Both the position numbers and the translations under genes were made by a program. The notes beneath the pieces were generated by a model. The model did no database searches. It had not been told where the DNA came from and saw nothing but the letters and a program-made list of their open reading frames with translations. Of a stretch of DNA of 64,000 nt, positions 53,162 through 64,000 are shown one piece after another; the stretch's first letter is position 1, and every line of letters starts with the position of its first letter. Source of the DNA: Impatiens glandulifera (lineage: Eukaryota > Streptophyta > Magnoliopsida > Ericales > Balsaminaceae); the NCBI RefSeq assembly GCF_907164915.1, contig NC_061868.1:48359689-48423688 (forward strand), read 5' to 3'.

Positions 53162-53339
53162 CCTAAATTGCGAAATTGAAAGAAGATGTCTCAAATTGTA
53201 ATTGGTCTCAATAATGAGTCCAAATTGTAAGGTTCAAAAGAAGAAGTTCCAAATTACAATGAACTCCAATAATAAGTCCCAAATTGTGAAGTTTAAAAAA
53301 AGATGTCAGAAATTGCCATTGACATCTAATAAGAAACCC
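53162..53339. repeat. Tandem repeat, three diverged copies of a 58-59-base unit
   Basis: Units begin CCTAAATTGCGAAATTGAAA (53162), CAAATTGTAAGGTTCAAAAG (53221) and CAAATTGTGAAGTTTAAAAA (53280). Each contains GAYGTYYCAAATT and an internal CAATAATRAGTC-like end. Confidence 0.85.
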
Positions 53340-55745
53340 TAATTTATTATTTGGACATTATATTTGGCATGAAATAAGAATTTTAATTGATAATTCAATA
53401 ATCAAACAATAAGACTATACTTCTCTTTACACTTTCTCTCTCTAATTTGAAAGAGGCTTATGTTTGATTTTATTTTAAATGATAAAATATTTTATATAGA
53501 TATATTTAATCATACAAATCTTAACAAGATAGAGAAATCTAAAAAACTAAAAATAAAATAAAAGATATATATTATCATAAATTATAACTTGATTTGTTAT
53601 AAAATATTAAAAAAGAAAAGAAAAGAAAAGTAAAAAAAAAATACTTATCATTACATAACCAATTAAAAATGAAGTTAAGAATGAAAATTAATCACACCAA
53701 AACTGAATATCTCACCTCATGACTCAAAAACTCAATGTAATTATAAAGATAATTAATGAAAAATAAACAAATGTGAAACTTCTGCATTTGGTAAATTTTA
53801 AGTCAGAATTATTTATTATGGTTATGTTCAATTAATCAACTTATGCATATTAAAAAATTAAACCAGTCACAATTTCAATTATAATATAACATGATAACTC
53901 AAATGTTAAAATTGCCCCAGTGAAAATATAAATATCATTGAACGAACCTCATATAAAATGTTAATCTAAAATTTTGATTTAAAATTTATGTAAGAACATG
54001 AAGATAATTTCAAAATGCAGTAATAAATAATTTTGACATTTGTAAGATGGAAGAAAAATACCAATTATTAGTCAAAGTCAAAAGTTCTTAAATCGATAAA
54101 TTATTTCAATGTTGAGAAAGAGATGTTGTTACACGTGTGTGATTATTTTCAGAACTTTGTAGTCAAGTCAGTCAACAATAATAAATATATATCTAAGCAA
54201 AATAAATCATATATAAATAAATATATATGGACCATGAACATTATACACTTAGAAAAGTATGCATTAAATTACTTTTTAAGCCGATAGTCCTTGTTTTTAT
54301 TTAAAATCAAAAAATTGAATTTGTACAATCTAATATATATTAAAAAATATAATACAATTAAATTATTTGAACATAGCTACCATATATTTAGTCTTGGTTA
54401 AAACTATTTACTTACTTTAAGCTATTACAAATTATAAATTTAAAAAAGTATCAATTAAAACATAAAATTTGAACATAACATGAAAGAATAAAATAAAGTT
54501 GAACATTTATTATTTTATGTTGAGTTACCTTGTTTTTTTTATAGAGATTTATTTATCATAAAATATATATAAAAAAAAGATGAGTAACGCACAGGGAATC
54601 AAGGCTGCCCCAGCTACAGCCCAGGTAGTCAGTGCAAAACATTTTGTATGTATTTGTCAATAAAGTGATGATTTTCCGTCGCTAAAAGGTACTAATGACA
54701 TAGTCAATTGGTTTATTTTGTTTGTTTACTTGATATTATTATGAAACTAGTCCGGATATATTTTTATAAAAAATAAATAGTCTACTCTTGGTCAAGCGAG
54801 GGTAACTATAAAGTCATTTTAGCTTTTCGAAATTAAAAATATATTCATTGTGTTGATTAGTCTCTTTTGTATCTCATTACGTGTATAGTTTGAAATATAA
54901 ATTTTTTCGTCAATGATTAATTAAATTTTATTATTTCGATTTCAAAAAGAAAAAACACGTGTCGTATACTTGCTTTGAAATGGGCTGAGTAATAAAAAAA
55001 GGAAAGAGACTGGGCCTTTGAACTTAAAAAACAATAAATAAAGCGGGCCTGAGTTGTGGGCCCCCAGATTTAAAGGAACGATATGGAGCGGGTATATATG
55101 AATTGACGGCAGATATTTTAGTACATCGTTGATAATCAGCCACGTGTATGAGATTCTTTCCAGCACTGGGCCCCACCATTGCCCACCACATCATCAAAAG
55201 GCCGCGTGCATAACATGCCAGAGCACATGCTTAACTTTAAGGACTCGTTTGATATCGGAGTAAATTTGGAAAGAATAATAATTCTTCTTTGTTTAATAAT
55301 TAGATTAGTTGCTTCAAATATTTAAATTACTCTTAATAATTAATGTTATAAAAATAATTTTCTTTTAACCTAGCACATTAACTCATTCCAAAGATCTTTT
55401 CACAAAAAAATGTATATTTAAATAAAGTATACACTTTTTTTTTATAATTTTAGTATTTAATTTGATTATAGAAGACTTATCAAATAAATATGAATTTATT
55501 TTGTTTATTTAGAATATAAGTACAAATTTACATTTTTATTTAAATTAAAAAAAATTTAAATGAGAATTGATTACATTATTTTAGTTTATTTAGATTCAGA
55601 TAATTTCTTTTTCTTTCTTTTTTGTTAAAAGTTTTAAAATAATATATATATGAAAAATAATAAATTAAACCAAATATTCAATAAAAGTAAATTCACGAAT
55701 CAACTTGGCATGACACGTGGGTAGGAGAGAGAATTTTTTTAAATG

Positions 55746-55953
55746 TCCCGAAACGGTAATTTCAAGTCCCGAAACGGCCATTTCAGGAAAAAAAATATAA
55801 TTTTTCTTCCCGAAATGACCGTTTCGGGACCCGAAATGAGTGGTTTCGGGACTTGAAACGACCATTTCGTGAAAAAAAGTATTATTTTTTCCTTCCCGAA
55901 ATGAGTTATTTCGGAACCCGAAATAAGCAATTTCGGGACTTGAAATGAGCGTT
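55746..55953. repeat. Palindromic array built on CCCGAAAYG / TTTCGGGA
   Basis: About nine near-palindromic modules of roughly 20 bases follow each other, for example CCCGAAATGACCGTTTCGGG and CCCGAAATGAGTGGTTTCGG, some joined by A-runs (GGAAAAAAAA, GTGAAAAAAAG) that also recur. Both strands carry the same motif. The surrounding DNA shows nothing similar. No open frame of interest; a minus-strand frame merely reads the repeat as FRDLK/FRDI-like residues. Confidence 0.85.
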
Positions 55954-57904
55954 TTTGAGATGTGGAGACACCTGGCAGGCCAGGTCGGATTCGTGGACCT
56001 GTTTTCGTTAAATCTTTCGTTGAGTTTATCCCTATTCTCTCTCTATATATATTTATTAAAGTTCATATGTTTTTTATTCTATAAATGTGACTGCTTTATT
56101 TTAAATGATAAAATATTGTTTTTAAGCAAAATTTAAACATTATATATATTGGGGGGTTATAGTTTTATATACTAAATAATAGTGTTAATATTCGTATAAT
56201 CTATAGAATAATTGACTGGTCATTTGAATTACTGTTTATTCACAATATAGATGTGATATCATTGCAATTTTAGGAAATTGTTAGGATTCATATGATATTG
56301 TCACAATATACGTAATCTTTCAAAAAAATTAATATTGATATAAATAAAGTATCACATAAACACCTATTTCAATCCAAAACAAAATAAAATATAAGAAATT
56401 AAAGACGCATCATCATGATAATCTCCTATCAAGATTGTGATATAAGTCAAAATAGAAAATAAGATCCATTTTGTTACATCAAAATATATTTGGAAAAAAA
56501 ATTAAGTTATTTTTTACATCTTGATCATCTTATCTTTTGAATCAATATTTTAATCCAAAAATAAACTTTGCAACATAGTTGAATGGAGTTTATGTATCAT
56601 ATTTACCAGTTTAGAGTTTGATTTCTTTTATGTCATATTTTCTTTTACTATTTTTGTTAACATACCTCAATTAATTTCTTTGCATTGTTTATTATTAATT
56701 ACAAATTATAAGTGTTAATAATTATCAAATGTTTCCAAAGAAAGAAAGAAGTTGACTAGACTATATAGAAATAGATTCTATGTTGTAGGTGATTAATCAA
56801 ATATGAACACAACTTATTTGTTATAATTATTTTTATTTGGTCAAAGTTCAAAATCAATAATGTTTTGAATTAAAAAATGTTTTTTTTACTTAATTTAAAA
56901 TTTAATAAAAAAATTATTTTTTTTCACCTAAATAAATTTTTATCTAGTATAATAAAATTCTGGTATCAAATAAAATTAAAAGTCACTTTTTATTTTGATA
57001 ATTTTAAAAAGTAATTATATTCATCAAAAGAATGGTGACAAAATACTCATTTTTGAATAACCATCAATCTAATCTTATATTTTCTTTTAATTCATGCAAA
57101 ATATAAAAATACTCTAATTAGATATAAATATATATATATATATATTATTTTGATCCTAACCATATTTATTTAAAAAAACCTCAAATAACTAACAAAGTAA
57201 AAATACCCAAGACGGATCTACATTAGATTCATGTGAACTTCAGTCAATTTTTTTTTTTTTTTTTTTTGTGAAATGACCCATATTTATCTATTTTTTTTTT
57301 CAATTTATTTAATTTAAAAAAAAATAAAAAAAATCAAGTTTGTTTACTCGTTTAATCCATAATTTTGTTTTTATTTTTTTATGACACTCCAATTTAATTT
57401 TTTATTTATTTCAAGCCCGCTTCTACAAATAATCTAAGATATAGCAAATTAGTTTTAAAAGATTTGAAAATTGTTTTATATCATCACAATCTTCATTATT
57501 CTAACTATTTTATATAACTTACAAAAGAAAAAAAGAGAGATTAGAATATAAATGGCCGACCCCCTAAACTTTAAAGCCAACTCTTCTTGATGAGAAGTGT
57601 GCTTTAAAAATAAATAAATTATATAATAATTCAAATCTGCTTTCTTTCTTTCTTTATTTTTCTCTCTCTAGTATATTAGTATATGATGAATTGGGTGATT
57701 TTTGAAATCTGATTCGACTCGACCTGGCTGTAGTAAAAAGGGTCGTTTTTATTCCGTTTCTCTTTCCATCTATAAATAATAAATTATTTAACAAAGTCCA
57801 AACATAGTAGAAAGTCCTGCCTGAATTTGCAATTTATTCATCGGAAAGACAGCTTTTTTTCTCTTCTCTTCTCTTCTCTGTTCTGTCTCTTCCGATCCGT
57901 GAAA

Positions 57905-59929
57905 ATGGAAGAGAAGTATGAAGCAATCAAGGATCTTGGCTCCGGTAATTTTGGAGTTGCGAAGCTAGTACAAGATAAGAAGACCAAGGAACTTTTTGCT
58001 GTCAAGTATATTGAAAGAGGCAAAAAGGTATTTCCATTTCATTCATTCATCGATCTGGTTTCTAAGATTAATTATGGGTTCATCTTTGATTTTCGATTAA
58101 GTGCTTTTATCTTCTTCAGATCTTCTGTTTGACCAGATAATATATCCCCCCTTTCAATTGAATGAATGGTTCTTATTATTTTGTTAAAAGAATGAATTCC
58201 CTCTTGCAAAAGAACCACTCACTTTGATTAAATAATGTTATTTTTTTACCTAAGTTTTTTTATTTATTCTAAAGGAAAAAAAAAGCTCATTTTTGTCTAT
58301 GAACTTTACACATGTTGATAATAATAACATTCTGTTCAAACTAATGTTCACATTGACTGTTTGTGAAATTAGTTACATGGGATTAATAAAAATAATTCAG
58401 CTCAATTTTATTGGTTGTATGGTTTAATTAGATCTTGTAACCCTTTTTGTACTTAAAAATTCATTTTCAGATTGATGAGAATGTTCAAAGGGAAATCATA
58501 AATCATAGGTCATTGAGACATCCAAACATTGTGAGGTTCAAAGAGGTATATAGTTAGTTAATTTTGTCTCTGTTTTTTAAGTAAGCCCGATCTTCATTTC
58601 TTCATCATTTATATATATATATATGAATTTGCTAGGTGTTTTTGACTCCAACCCATTTGGGCATATTAATGGAATATGCAGCAGGAGGTGAGCTTTTCGC
58701 AAAGATCTGTAATGCAGGTCGATTTAGTGAAGACGAGGTTATTGATCATGAACTTTTTAAGCTAATAGTTTCAATATTCTATACAATAATTTAACTTTTG
58801 TAACAATTTTATTGATGCAGGCACGGTTTTTCTTTCAGCAACTCGTGTCTGGAGTGAGCTATTGTCACTCAGTGGTAAACAAACATGACTACAATGTGAT
58901 TAAATTTTCCTTGTATGTTTTTGTTTGTAACTTTTAATCTTTGTTGTAGGAAATATGTCATAGGGATTTGAAACTAGAGAATGCTCTCTTGGATGGGAGT
59001 CCTACTCCTCGTCTTAAAATATGCGATTTCGGATATTCCAAGGTTTGAATTAATATGTATACTCTGTTTTAATGTTTGACATAATCAAAATTTTAACATG
59101 TTTTGAATTCCTTACATTGAAGTCCGGTTTGCTCCATTCGCAACCGAAGTCTACTGTTGGGACTCCGGCTTATATTGCTCCTGAGGTCCTTCAAAGGAAA
59201 GAGTATGATGGCAAGGCGAGTTTTTCTTTTTTTTTGTTAGACACAATTCGGTTAGTTTCAAATATCTTATTATTGTTTAATGTTTAGATTGCGGATGTTT
59301 GGTCTGCTGGTGTGACACTTTACGTGATGTTGGTTGGAGCATACCCTTTTGAGGACCCGGAGGATCCTAGAAATTTTCGCAAGACAATAGGGGTGACTAG
59401 CTAACAACATTTCTAGTTGTCATTTGTTTTCGTGGTTTTGATTAATTTTGTTGTTTGTTGTTGCGTCGACAGAGAATAATGAGTGCCCAATACTCAATAC
59501 CGGATTATGTTCGTGTTTCAGCTGATTGCAACCATTTGCTTTCTCGAATATTTGTCACCGACCCTTCTAAGGTACAAATGATTTATTAATCAATCTTACA
59601 GAGTTCTTCATAGTAAACATATTGAAAGTTTAATATTTTTATGATATTGGAAGAGAATTACACTCCCGGAAATAAAGAAACATCCTTGGTTTCTAAGGAA
59701 TATTCCAAAGGATTTAAGCGAAGGCGAGAAGACGAATTACAAGGAAACAGAGTCTGAGCAATTGCTTCTTCAGAGCGTGGAAGAGATTATGCGGATCATA
59801 CAAGAGGCTAAGACTCCGGGAGAAGGGGCCAAGCCCGGGGAGGTGCCCTTAGTTGGTTCTTTGGAGGTTGATGATGCTGATCTAGACTCTGAAGTTGACA
59901 ATAGTGGCGATTTTGTTGCCCCTATATGA
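57905..59929 (+). CDS. SnRK2 protein kinase, group II (SnRK2.7/2.8-like)
   Basis: SNF1-related kinase 2 enzymes phosphorylate targets in osmotic-stress and abscisic-acid signalling; group II members respond weakly to ABA. Nine exons: 57905-58027, 58471-58545, 58636-58737, 58821-58874, 58950-59042, 59123-59215, 59288-59392, 59473-59571 and 59654-59929 (TGA), giving 339 residues. Motifs: [20 protein letters not shown] (Lys34), CHRDLKLEN (Asp124), DFGYSK (Asp144), the activation loop [18 protein letters not shown], and the SnRK2 box [12 protein letters not shown]. The acidic tail ends [10 protein letters not shown], like SnRK2.7. Exon 6 ends AAG|GCGAGT, so intron 6 is a GC-AG intron; GT elsewhere would not keep the frame. 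The [11 protein letters not shown] stretch has Ala where relatives have Cys. Catalytic residues are complete. Confidence 0.95.
59216..59287 (+). other. GC-AG intron 6 of the SnRK2 gene
   Basis: Donor AAG|GCGAGT and acceptor GTTTAG|A; 72 bases, T-rich. The donor matches the strong consensus expected for GC introns, and both exons join in phase (EYDGK|IADVW) exactly as in other SnRK2 proteins. Confidence 0.85.
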
Positions 59930-60009
59930 GTTTTTATTTTTTTATTTGATTTGATTGCCTTCTTCTTGAATGGAATAATAAAATAGTTTTCTTTTCATCT
60001 AGAAAAATA

Positions 60010-60260
60010 AATACAAAATTGTGGGTATTGTATAGAAATGAAGACTATGAGAGGAGAAGGTATGATCTGAATATAGAAATGGTTTTGGAATGTGATGTCT
60101 CAAATCTGTCTATTTTGGGGAAATTAGAATGTCTATTGTTTAAAGTTAACATGTCTGTACTTTGTTGTGGGTTAGGTTTATTAATAACTACTTTTTTATT
60201 ATATATGATGGTGCTACTGCTGGAGGGCACTATGAATAATGATTTCAGATTAGACATCAC
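60010..60260. repeat. SnRK2 3' flank duplication, copy 1
   Basis: Ordered blocks shared with 60965-61215: GGTATGATCTGAATATAGAA, ATCAAATCTGTCTA-like, GTGGGTTAGGT and GGAGGGCACTA followed by GAATGATTT-like sequence. Confidence 0.8.
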
Positions 60261-60345
60261 AAGCAAAGAAATAAATTTGGGTTATTTGAAAGAAAAATAT
60301 TCTTCTATAAAAATAAATTTTGTTAGTTAAATTTTGGATTAAATG

Positions 60346-60346
<1 letters not shown>

Positions 60347-60383
<37 letters not shown>
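60347..60383. repeat. (TTA)n microsatellite
   Basis: About 12 trinucleotide units between the duplicated SnRK2 flank and the dispersed repeat. Confidence 0.95.
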
Positions 60384-60384
<1 letters not shown>

Positions 60385-60411
60385 GTATGACGGTTTTTTG
60401 AGGGAAGTTAA

Positions 60412-60880
60412 TTTCAGACTCGACACAAAAATACGATTCGAACACGAAAAAATTAGGTTAGGGTCGTACATTTTAGGTTCTGGTCGAAAACAAGTCAACT
60501 TGATTCAGATCGAGTTGACTTGTTTAACCTGATTAATAAACATGTCAAAATCGAATCGATCTTAAATGACTCAAAGTAGCAACCCGTTTAGAATTTATGT
60601 AGTAAAGTTTTGTGTTTGTTATTTTATACCCACTCATTTTTTAGAGTTTCTTATAAACGGATTTGTCTAAAACAGAGAAGATGATATTATTTATATTGGT
60701 TTAAATCGGGTTAAGTTCAAGTTGAATAAGACTAATCGGGTCAATCGAGTTGGGTTCATGTTAATTAAAAATAAAAATTAGGTTGAAGTTATATATTTTG
60801 AGTTTTTACCCAAATTATAAAACATTTCAGATTCAGATCTAATCCCTCAATCCTAACCAACCCAAACTTGACACGAATTA
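60412..60880. repeat. Dispersed repeat, copy 2 (partner at 26482-26995)
   Basis: Same block order as the copy near 26.5 kb (GAACACGAAAAAATTAGGTT, then CTGATTAATAAACATGTCAA). It lies between the two copies of the SnRK2 flank duplication. Confidence 0.75.
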
Positions 60881-60964
60881 CCACATTTCCCTTATTTAAA
60901 AGGGATTTGTTAAGGCTGGCTTCTCTAATGGAATAAAATAGTTTTATTGTTCTAAAAAATAAAG

Positions 60965-61215
60965 ATAAATTGTGGCTATGGAAAGTGAGGGTATGATCTG
61001 AATATAGAAATGGATTTGATTGTGATGCATCAAATCTGTCTAATTATTTTTTTAAATGCATGAACTTTAAAAATAAAAAATAAAGAAACCAATTATTTTG
61101 TTGTCTTAAGTCATGGGGTCAAGTAAACATGTCTTAATTTGTGGTGGGTTAGGTCTATAATTGCGTTGGAGGGCACTAAATATGAATGATTTTAAAGTAG
61201 ACAGCAAACAATTTA
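60965..61215. repeat. SnRK2 3' flank duplication, copy 2
   Basis: Partner of 60010-60260, beginning GGCTATGGAAAGTGAGGGTA and ending AAAGTAGACAGCAAAC. It contains a small insertion at 61050-61110. Confidence 0.8.
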
Positions 61216-63078
61216 AAAGAAGATTTGTGTTGTTGGATAATTATTCATAAAATTAGTGTATGTGTTATTATTGTGCCATCTAGTGGTTAAGATTTCATTT
61301 CACTTTTGACCAAACAAAAATCCAGAACATTTTGGATCTTTTGAGAAACCTAGATCTACATATTTGGTTGAAAGAAATAGTTATGTTTGATGAACACAAA
61401 ATAAATTTGTAGCTTATTGTGAATTTAATTTAATTTATATTCTTAGAAGTCGGTTATTTGTTTCATCAAAAGTCGGTAGGATTAAAAATGTAAAAGTTTG
61501 ACAGAATGGGATATCGCGTTTCAAAGTTCAGTTCGAGACCAATATTAAAGAAATGTTTAAAATTTAAACTTTTTTCCCTTTTTCTTTTTTAAAATGATCT
61601 ATTTAATAAAAACCGTTTAAACAAACCAATAAAAATATAATATGAAAAAAAATGTTAATTACTAATTAAATAACATTAAAATAATTAATTGACTCGAAGA
61701 TCTTCAAGAAAAATAATAAAATTTTTATACAAATTAACAAATTTTCTGGATCTAATCTCCGACATCATTGATAATAATATTGTGAATAATCTTTAACGAC
61801 CTACTCTCGTTGTTAAAAGTTTTTCGATTTCTTTCCAATCAGATAGTCCACTATAAATTTATAGGGATAAATACCCATTTTCTAAGTCTCGCATTTTAGT
61901 CGTCCAAATTCATGCTTCACAATAGTTACTAACAATTTTTGACATAACTCATTGTATTCCAGTTAAACTACACAAAAAAAAGACTCCGTAAACTTGTAAG
62001 AACGTGACAAATACTCAAAATTTAAACTCCAACTAAATTCTCCAATCAATTTAATACATATATAGTAAATTTATTAAAGCATAATAATTTTGTAAGAGCT
62101 CTTAACCGTGATTGAAGAAGTGATATATGTAAATAAATAAATGATATATGGAATATTGTCATGAAATTAACGCCAGAAGAGCATGTCATGAAAATAAATA
62201 TTTTTTTTTTTAAGGATACTAACTATTATATATAGCTGTTGGTCCAGTTAATTTTGGACATTAAATGTTTGGATTGGTTGTTTGAATTTTGTATACAAAT
62301 GTGTCTCTTTTCTCTCCATTGATTTTCAACTTAAATTCCAGCCTTCCACGGCTCATATTTACAACTTTTATAGATATTTTTTTACTATGACTATTCGGTC
62401 CTTTAGGAGGAATCAATTTTCTCTTATAATACTTTTAATGTCTAAGTTTTTTTAGTTATTAAATGTTACTTTTGTGTTGTCTAATTTAAAAATTAAATAT
62501 ATGGATTATTATTATTTAAATAATTGTTCTCTTAACGAAAAATAATATTTTTTTGTATAAAATTGTATTAATTGTAGTTCAAGGGTTGGAACCTCCATTA
62601 TTAATTAAAATATATTAATTTTATTTATATTGATGTGTTTCAATTAAAAAGAAAATATTTGATGATGAGAATCATTTAAGAGGCAAAAAAAGAGAAATGA
62701 TAAAATAACTTACTAATTTGAATAAGTTATCAATTATCATTCTTTAATAAGTTTTTAATGAACTTACAAGAAATATATGGACTATAGTTGACTTTTTTTT
62801 CTTTCTAAATAAACTTATATTTAATTTTGATTGGATCATTTATAATAATAATAGGTTTATTAGTCACAAATTTCACATGGAGGTTGATTTAATAATATTT
62901 ACAAATATTTTTTAATTATATATATATATATAACAAGATATATTTCTCATCCATAATTTCACCTTTATTTTCTTTTAAGTTCACAACATTTTCTCTCTAA
63001 TTTATAAATCAGTCCTTGAATATATATATATATAAATTTATTTTTGTTAGGTTCAAAATTTTATTTTCAAATAGTCCA

Positions 63079-63088
63079 AGACCTTGTT

Positions 63089-63123
<35 letters not shown>

Positions 63124-63361
63124 AATTCAAACGAAATCAATTTTTCAATTAATCACTTCTCAACCATCATATCACTCATTTCATTAATAAAAATATTAAA
63201 ATACCCTCTATTTTAAATTATTATTTTTTATTTTATTTATATATATCCATACTCTTTAAATATTTTTACCAAAAATAATCATCACATTCTTAAAATTATC
63301 AACAATCATTATTTTTTTCTCTTTTTAAATTTAAAAAAAATCCCAAATCCAAACAAGACCC
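63079..63361. mobile_element. TIR element of the GGGTCTTGTTTGG family
   Basis: The left end AGACCTTGTTTTC is followed by a 30-base T run; the reverse complement of the right end is GGGTCTTGTTTGGATTTGGG. The interior (CAATTAATCACTTCTC... TATTAAAATACC) is like the 24670 copy. Confidence 0.55.
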
Positions 63362-63536
63362 AATATAGATATAAGTGGTTCTCCAGTTTTTGCATCATTT
63401 TATGCTGTTTAATTATTTCATTTTATATGGTAACAAAGTCCAATATAGATATAAGTGGTGTTCCAACATTTTATATATGGTAACAAAGTCCAATATAGAT
63501 AAGTGGTGCTCCAGTTTTTGCATCATTTTATGCAGA
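63360..63536. repeat. Short tandem duplications CCAATATAGATATAAGTGG
   Basis: The core begins at 63360, 63440 and 63490, followed twice by CTCCAGTTTTTGCATCATTT and preceded twice by ATATGGTAACAAAGT. Confidence 0.9.
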
Positions 63537-63782
63537 GTGATTTTTTTTTCTGAACTTGTTTGGTTATATTTTGGACATTCGAGATTTTATATTATTTTTA
63601 TTCTAAGCTTAAACTACTATTGTTTATATCATATTTCATTACTTTACATAATTTTTATAAGCTTAAATAATTTTTTTAATATAAAGAATGTAGTCCGATC
63701 CTATATATAAGACTTCTGACTTTGTGTCATTTTCATTTTGTGGTATTCTTCAAATGATAATCATACATTAATTACTGGCTCA

Positions 63783-63792
63783 CCCTATAAAT
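63783..63792 (+). promoter_or_regulatory. TATA box of the gene at the right edge
   Basis: CCCTATAAATAG ends about 45 bases before the ATG at 63837, a textbook plant TATA position. Confidence 0.65.
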
Positions 63793-63836
63793 AGAAACCA
63801 ATAAAATTAAGCAAATATTTCCATTCAAGGCAAGAA

Positions 63837-64000
63837 ATGGCGGTTGGAAGAAGACTGGCAGCAGTGGGGATATTGGTAATGGTATTGATGTTAATATTGG
63901 TGGAGGGTCAAGGGCCGACCCCGATCCAATGTTCCCAAGAGCAACAACAGGGCATGAGTTTGTGCAAGCGTGTTATATTTGGGCTCAGCCCATCACCCAA
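63837..64000 (+). CDS. Secreted small cysteine-rich protein, probably LTP/2S-albumin family (3' truncated by window edge)
   Basis: From ATG at 63837, 54 codons are open to the edge. The start MAVGRRLAAVGILVMVLMLI is a clear signal peptide with likely cleavage near VEGQG. The mature part PTPIQCSQEQQQGMSLCKRV has cysteines spaced C-x10-C, followed by IFGLSPSP, which fits the first two cysteines of the bifunctional inhibitor/lipid-transfer/2S-albumin fold (the next would be a CC pair outside the window). A TATA box is in place. The family is inferred from two cysteines only. Confidence 0.6.
   Translation, partial: MAVGRRLAAVGILVMVLMLILVEGQGPTPIQCSQEQQQGMSLCKRVIFGLSPSP

Larger units (their letters stand above)
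50802..57904. other. 7 kb intergenic region with repeats; SnRK2 promoter at right
   Basis: 50802-51230 is the 5' side of the CBL gene, with a probable 5' UTR exon near 51070-51200. Beyond it are a TIR-bounded element (51744-52362), a 59-base tandem repeat (53162-53339), a palindromic array (55746-55953) and A+T-rich DNA. An exon-like ATG stretch at 54581-54625 (MSNAQGIKAAPATAQ before GTAGTC) has no continuation. 57830-57904 is a CT-rich SnRK2 5' UTR. Confidence 0.6.
59930..63836. other. Intergenic region with duplicated SnRK2 3' flank and repeats
   Basis: Contains two copies of the SnRK2 downstream sequence (60010-60260 and 60965-61215), a TTA microsatellite (60347-60383), a dispersed repeat (60412-60880), A+T-rich DNA, a TIR element (63079-63361) and a three-copy repeat (63360-63536). 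No gene was recognised. Confidence 0.65.

Noticed and set aside
54581..54625. Exon-like start MSNAQGIKAAPATAQ followed by GTAGTC on the plus strand
   Set aside because: No continuing exon, no promoter signal and no recognised family; left as an unexplained fragment.

Overview
This is nuclear DNA from a flowering plant, most likely a eudicot. The genes have many short GT-AG introns, their proteins belong to plant-only families (SnRK2, CBL, NPSN, CLASSY, receptor-like cytoplasmic kinase, plastid beta-amylase), and the gaps between them are very A+T-rich and full of (TA)n tracts and small non-autonomous elements. I could not identify the species from the sequence.

Layout, left to right: the 3' end of a VPS13-type lipid-transfer protein gene (+, 322-2205, cut by the left edge); a plastid beta-amylase of the BAM3 type (+, 4373-6853); a 56-residue small membrane protein (-, 8704-8945); an RLCK-VII/PBL kinase with an MGC lipidation start (-, 10584-11898); the SNARE NPSN11 (-, 15872-17424); a 12 kb gene desert with an extremely A+T-rich core (17425-29802); a CLASSY-type SNF2 protein of RNA-directed DNA methylation (+, 29803-33349); repeat-rich DNA with a WD40 gene fragment; ribosomal protein eL43 (+, 37255-38208); CK2 beta regulatory subunit (-, 39080-42829); a 1 kb tandem array carrying tRNA-like promoter boxes (43120-44168); DXO1-type decapping/deNADding nuclease (-, 45745-47826) with a 1-nt frame problem; a CBL calcium sensor (-, 49539-50801); a 7 kb repeat-rich gap; a group II SnRK2 kinase (+, 57905-59929); and the first exon of a secreted cysteine-containing protein cut by the right edge (+, 63837-64000).

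The genes do not form an operon-like unit. From memory, several have counterparts in one stretch of Arabidopsis chromosome 4 (BAM3 At4g17090, VPS13-like At4g17140, a small protein near At4g17085, CBL1 At4g17615, DXO1 At4g17620, CKB2 At4g17640, PBL20 At4g17660), so the window probably preserves an ancestral block with NPSN11, CLSY, eL43 and SnRK2 genes interleaved. Signalling genes (PBL, CBL, SnRK2, CK2 beta) are frequent.

I found no clearly new gene system. The most unusual items are the tRNA-like tandem array, a palindromic array built on CCCGAAA/TTTCGGG, a TIR-type element family present in introns of the two neighbouring genes VPS13 and BAM, and the frame break plus odd N-terminus of the DXO1 gene. 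All exon borders were inferred by eye from reading frame, splice consensus and remembered family sequences.
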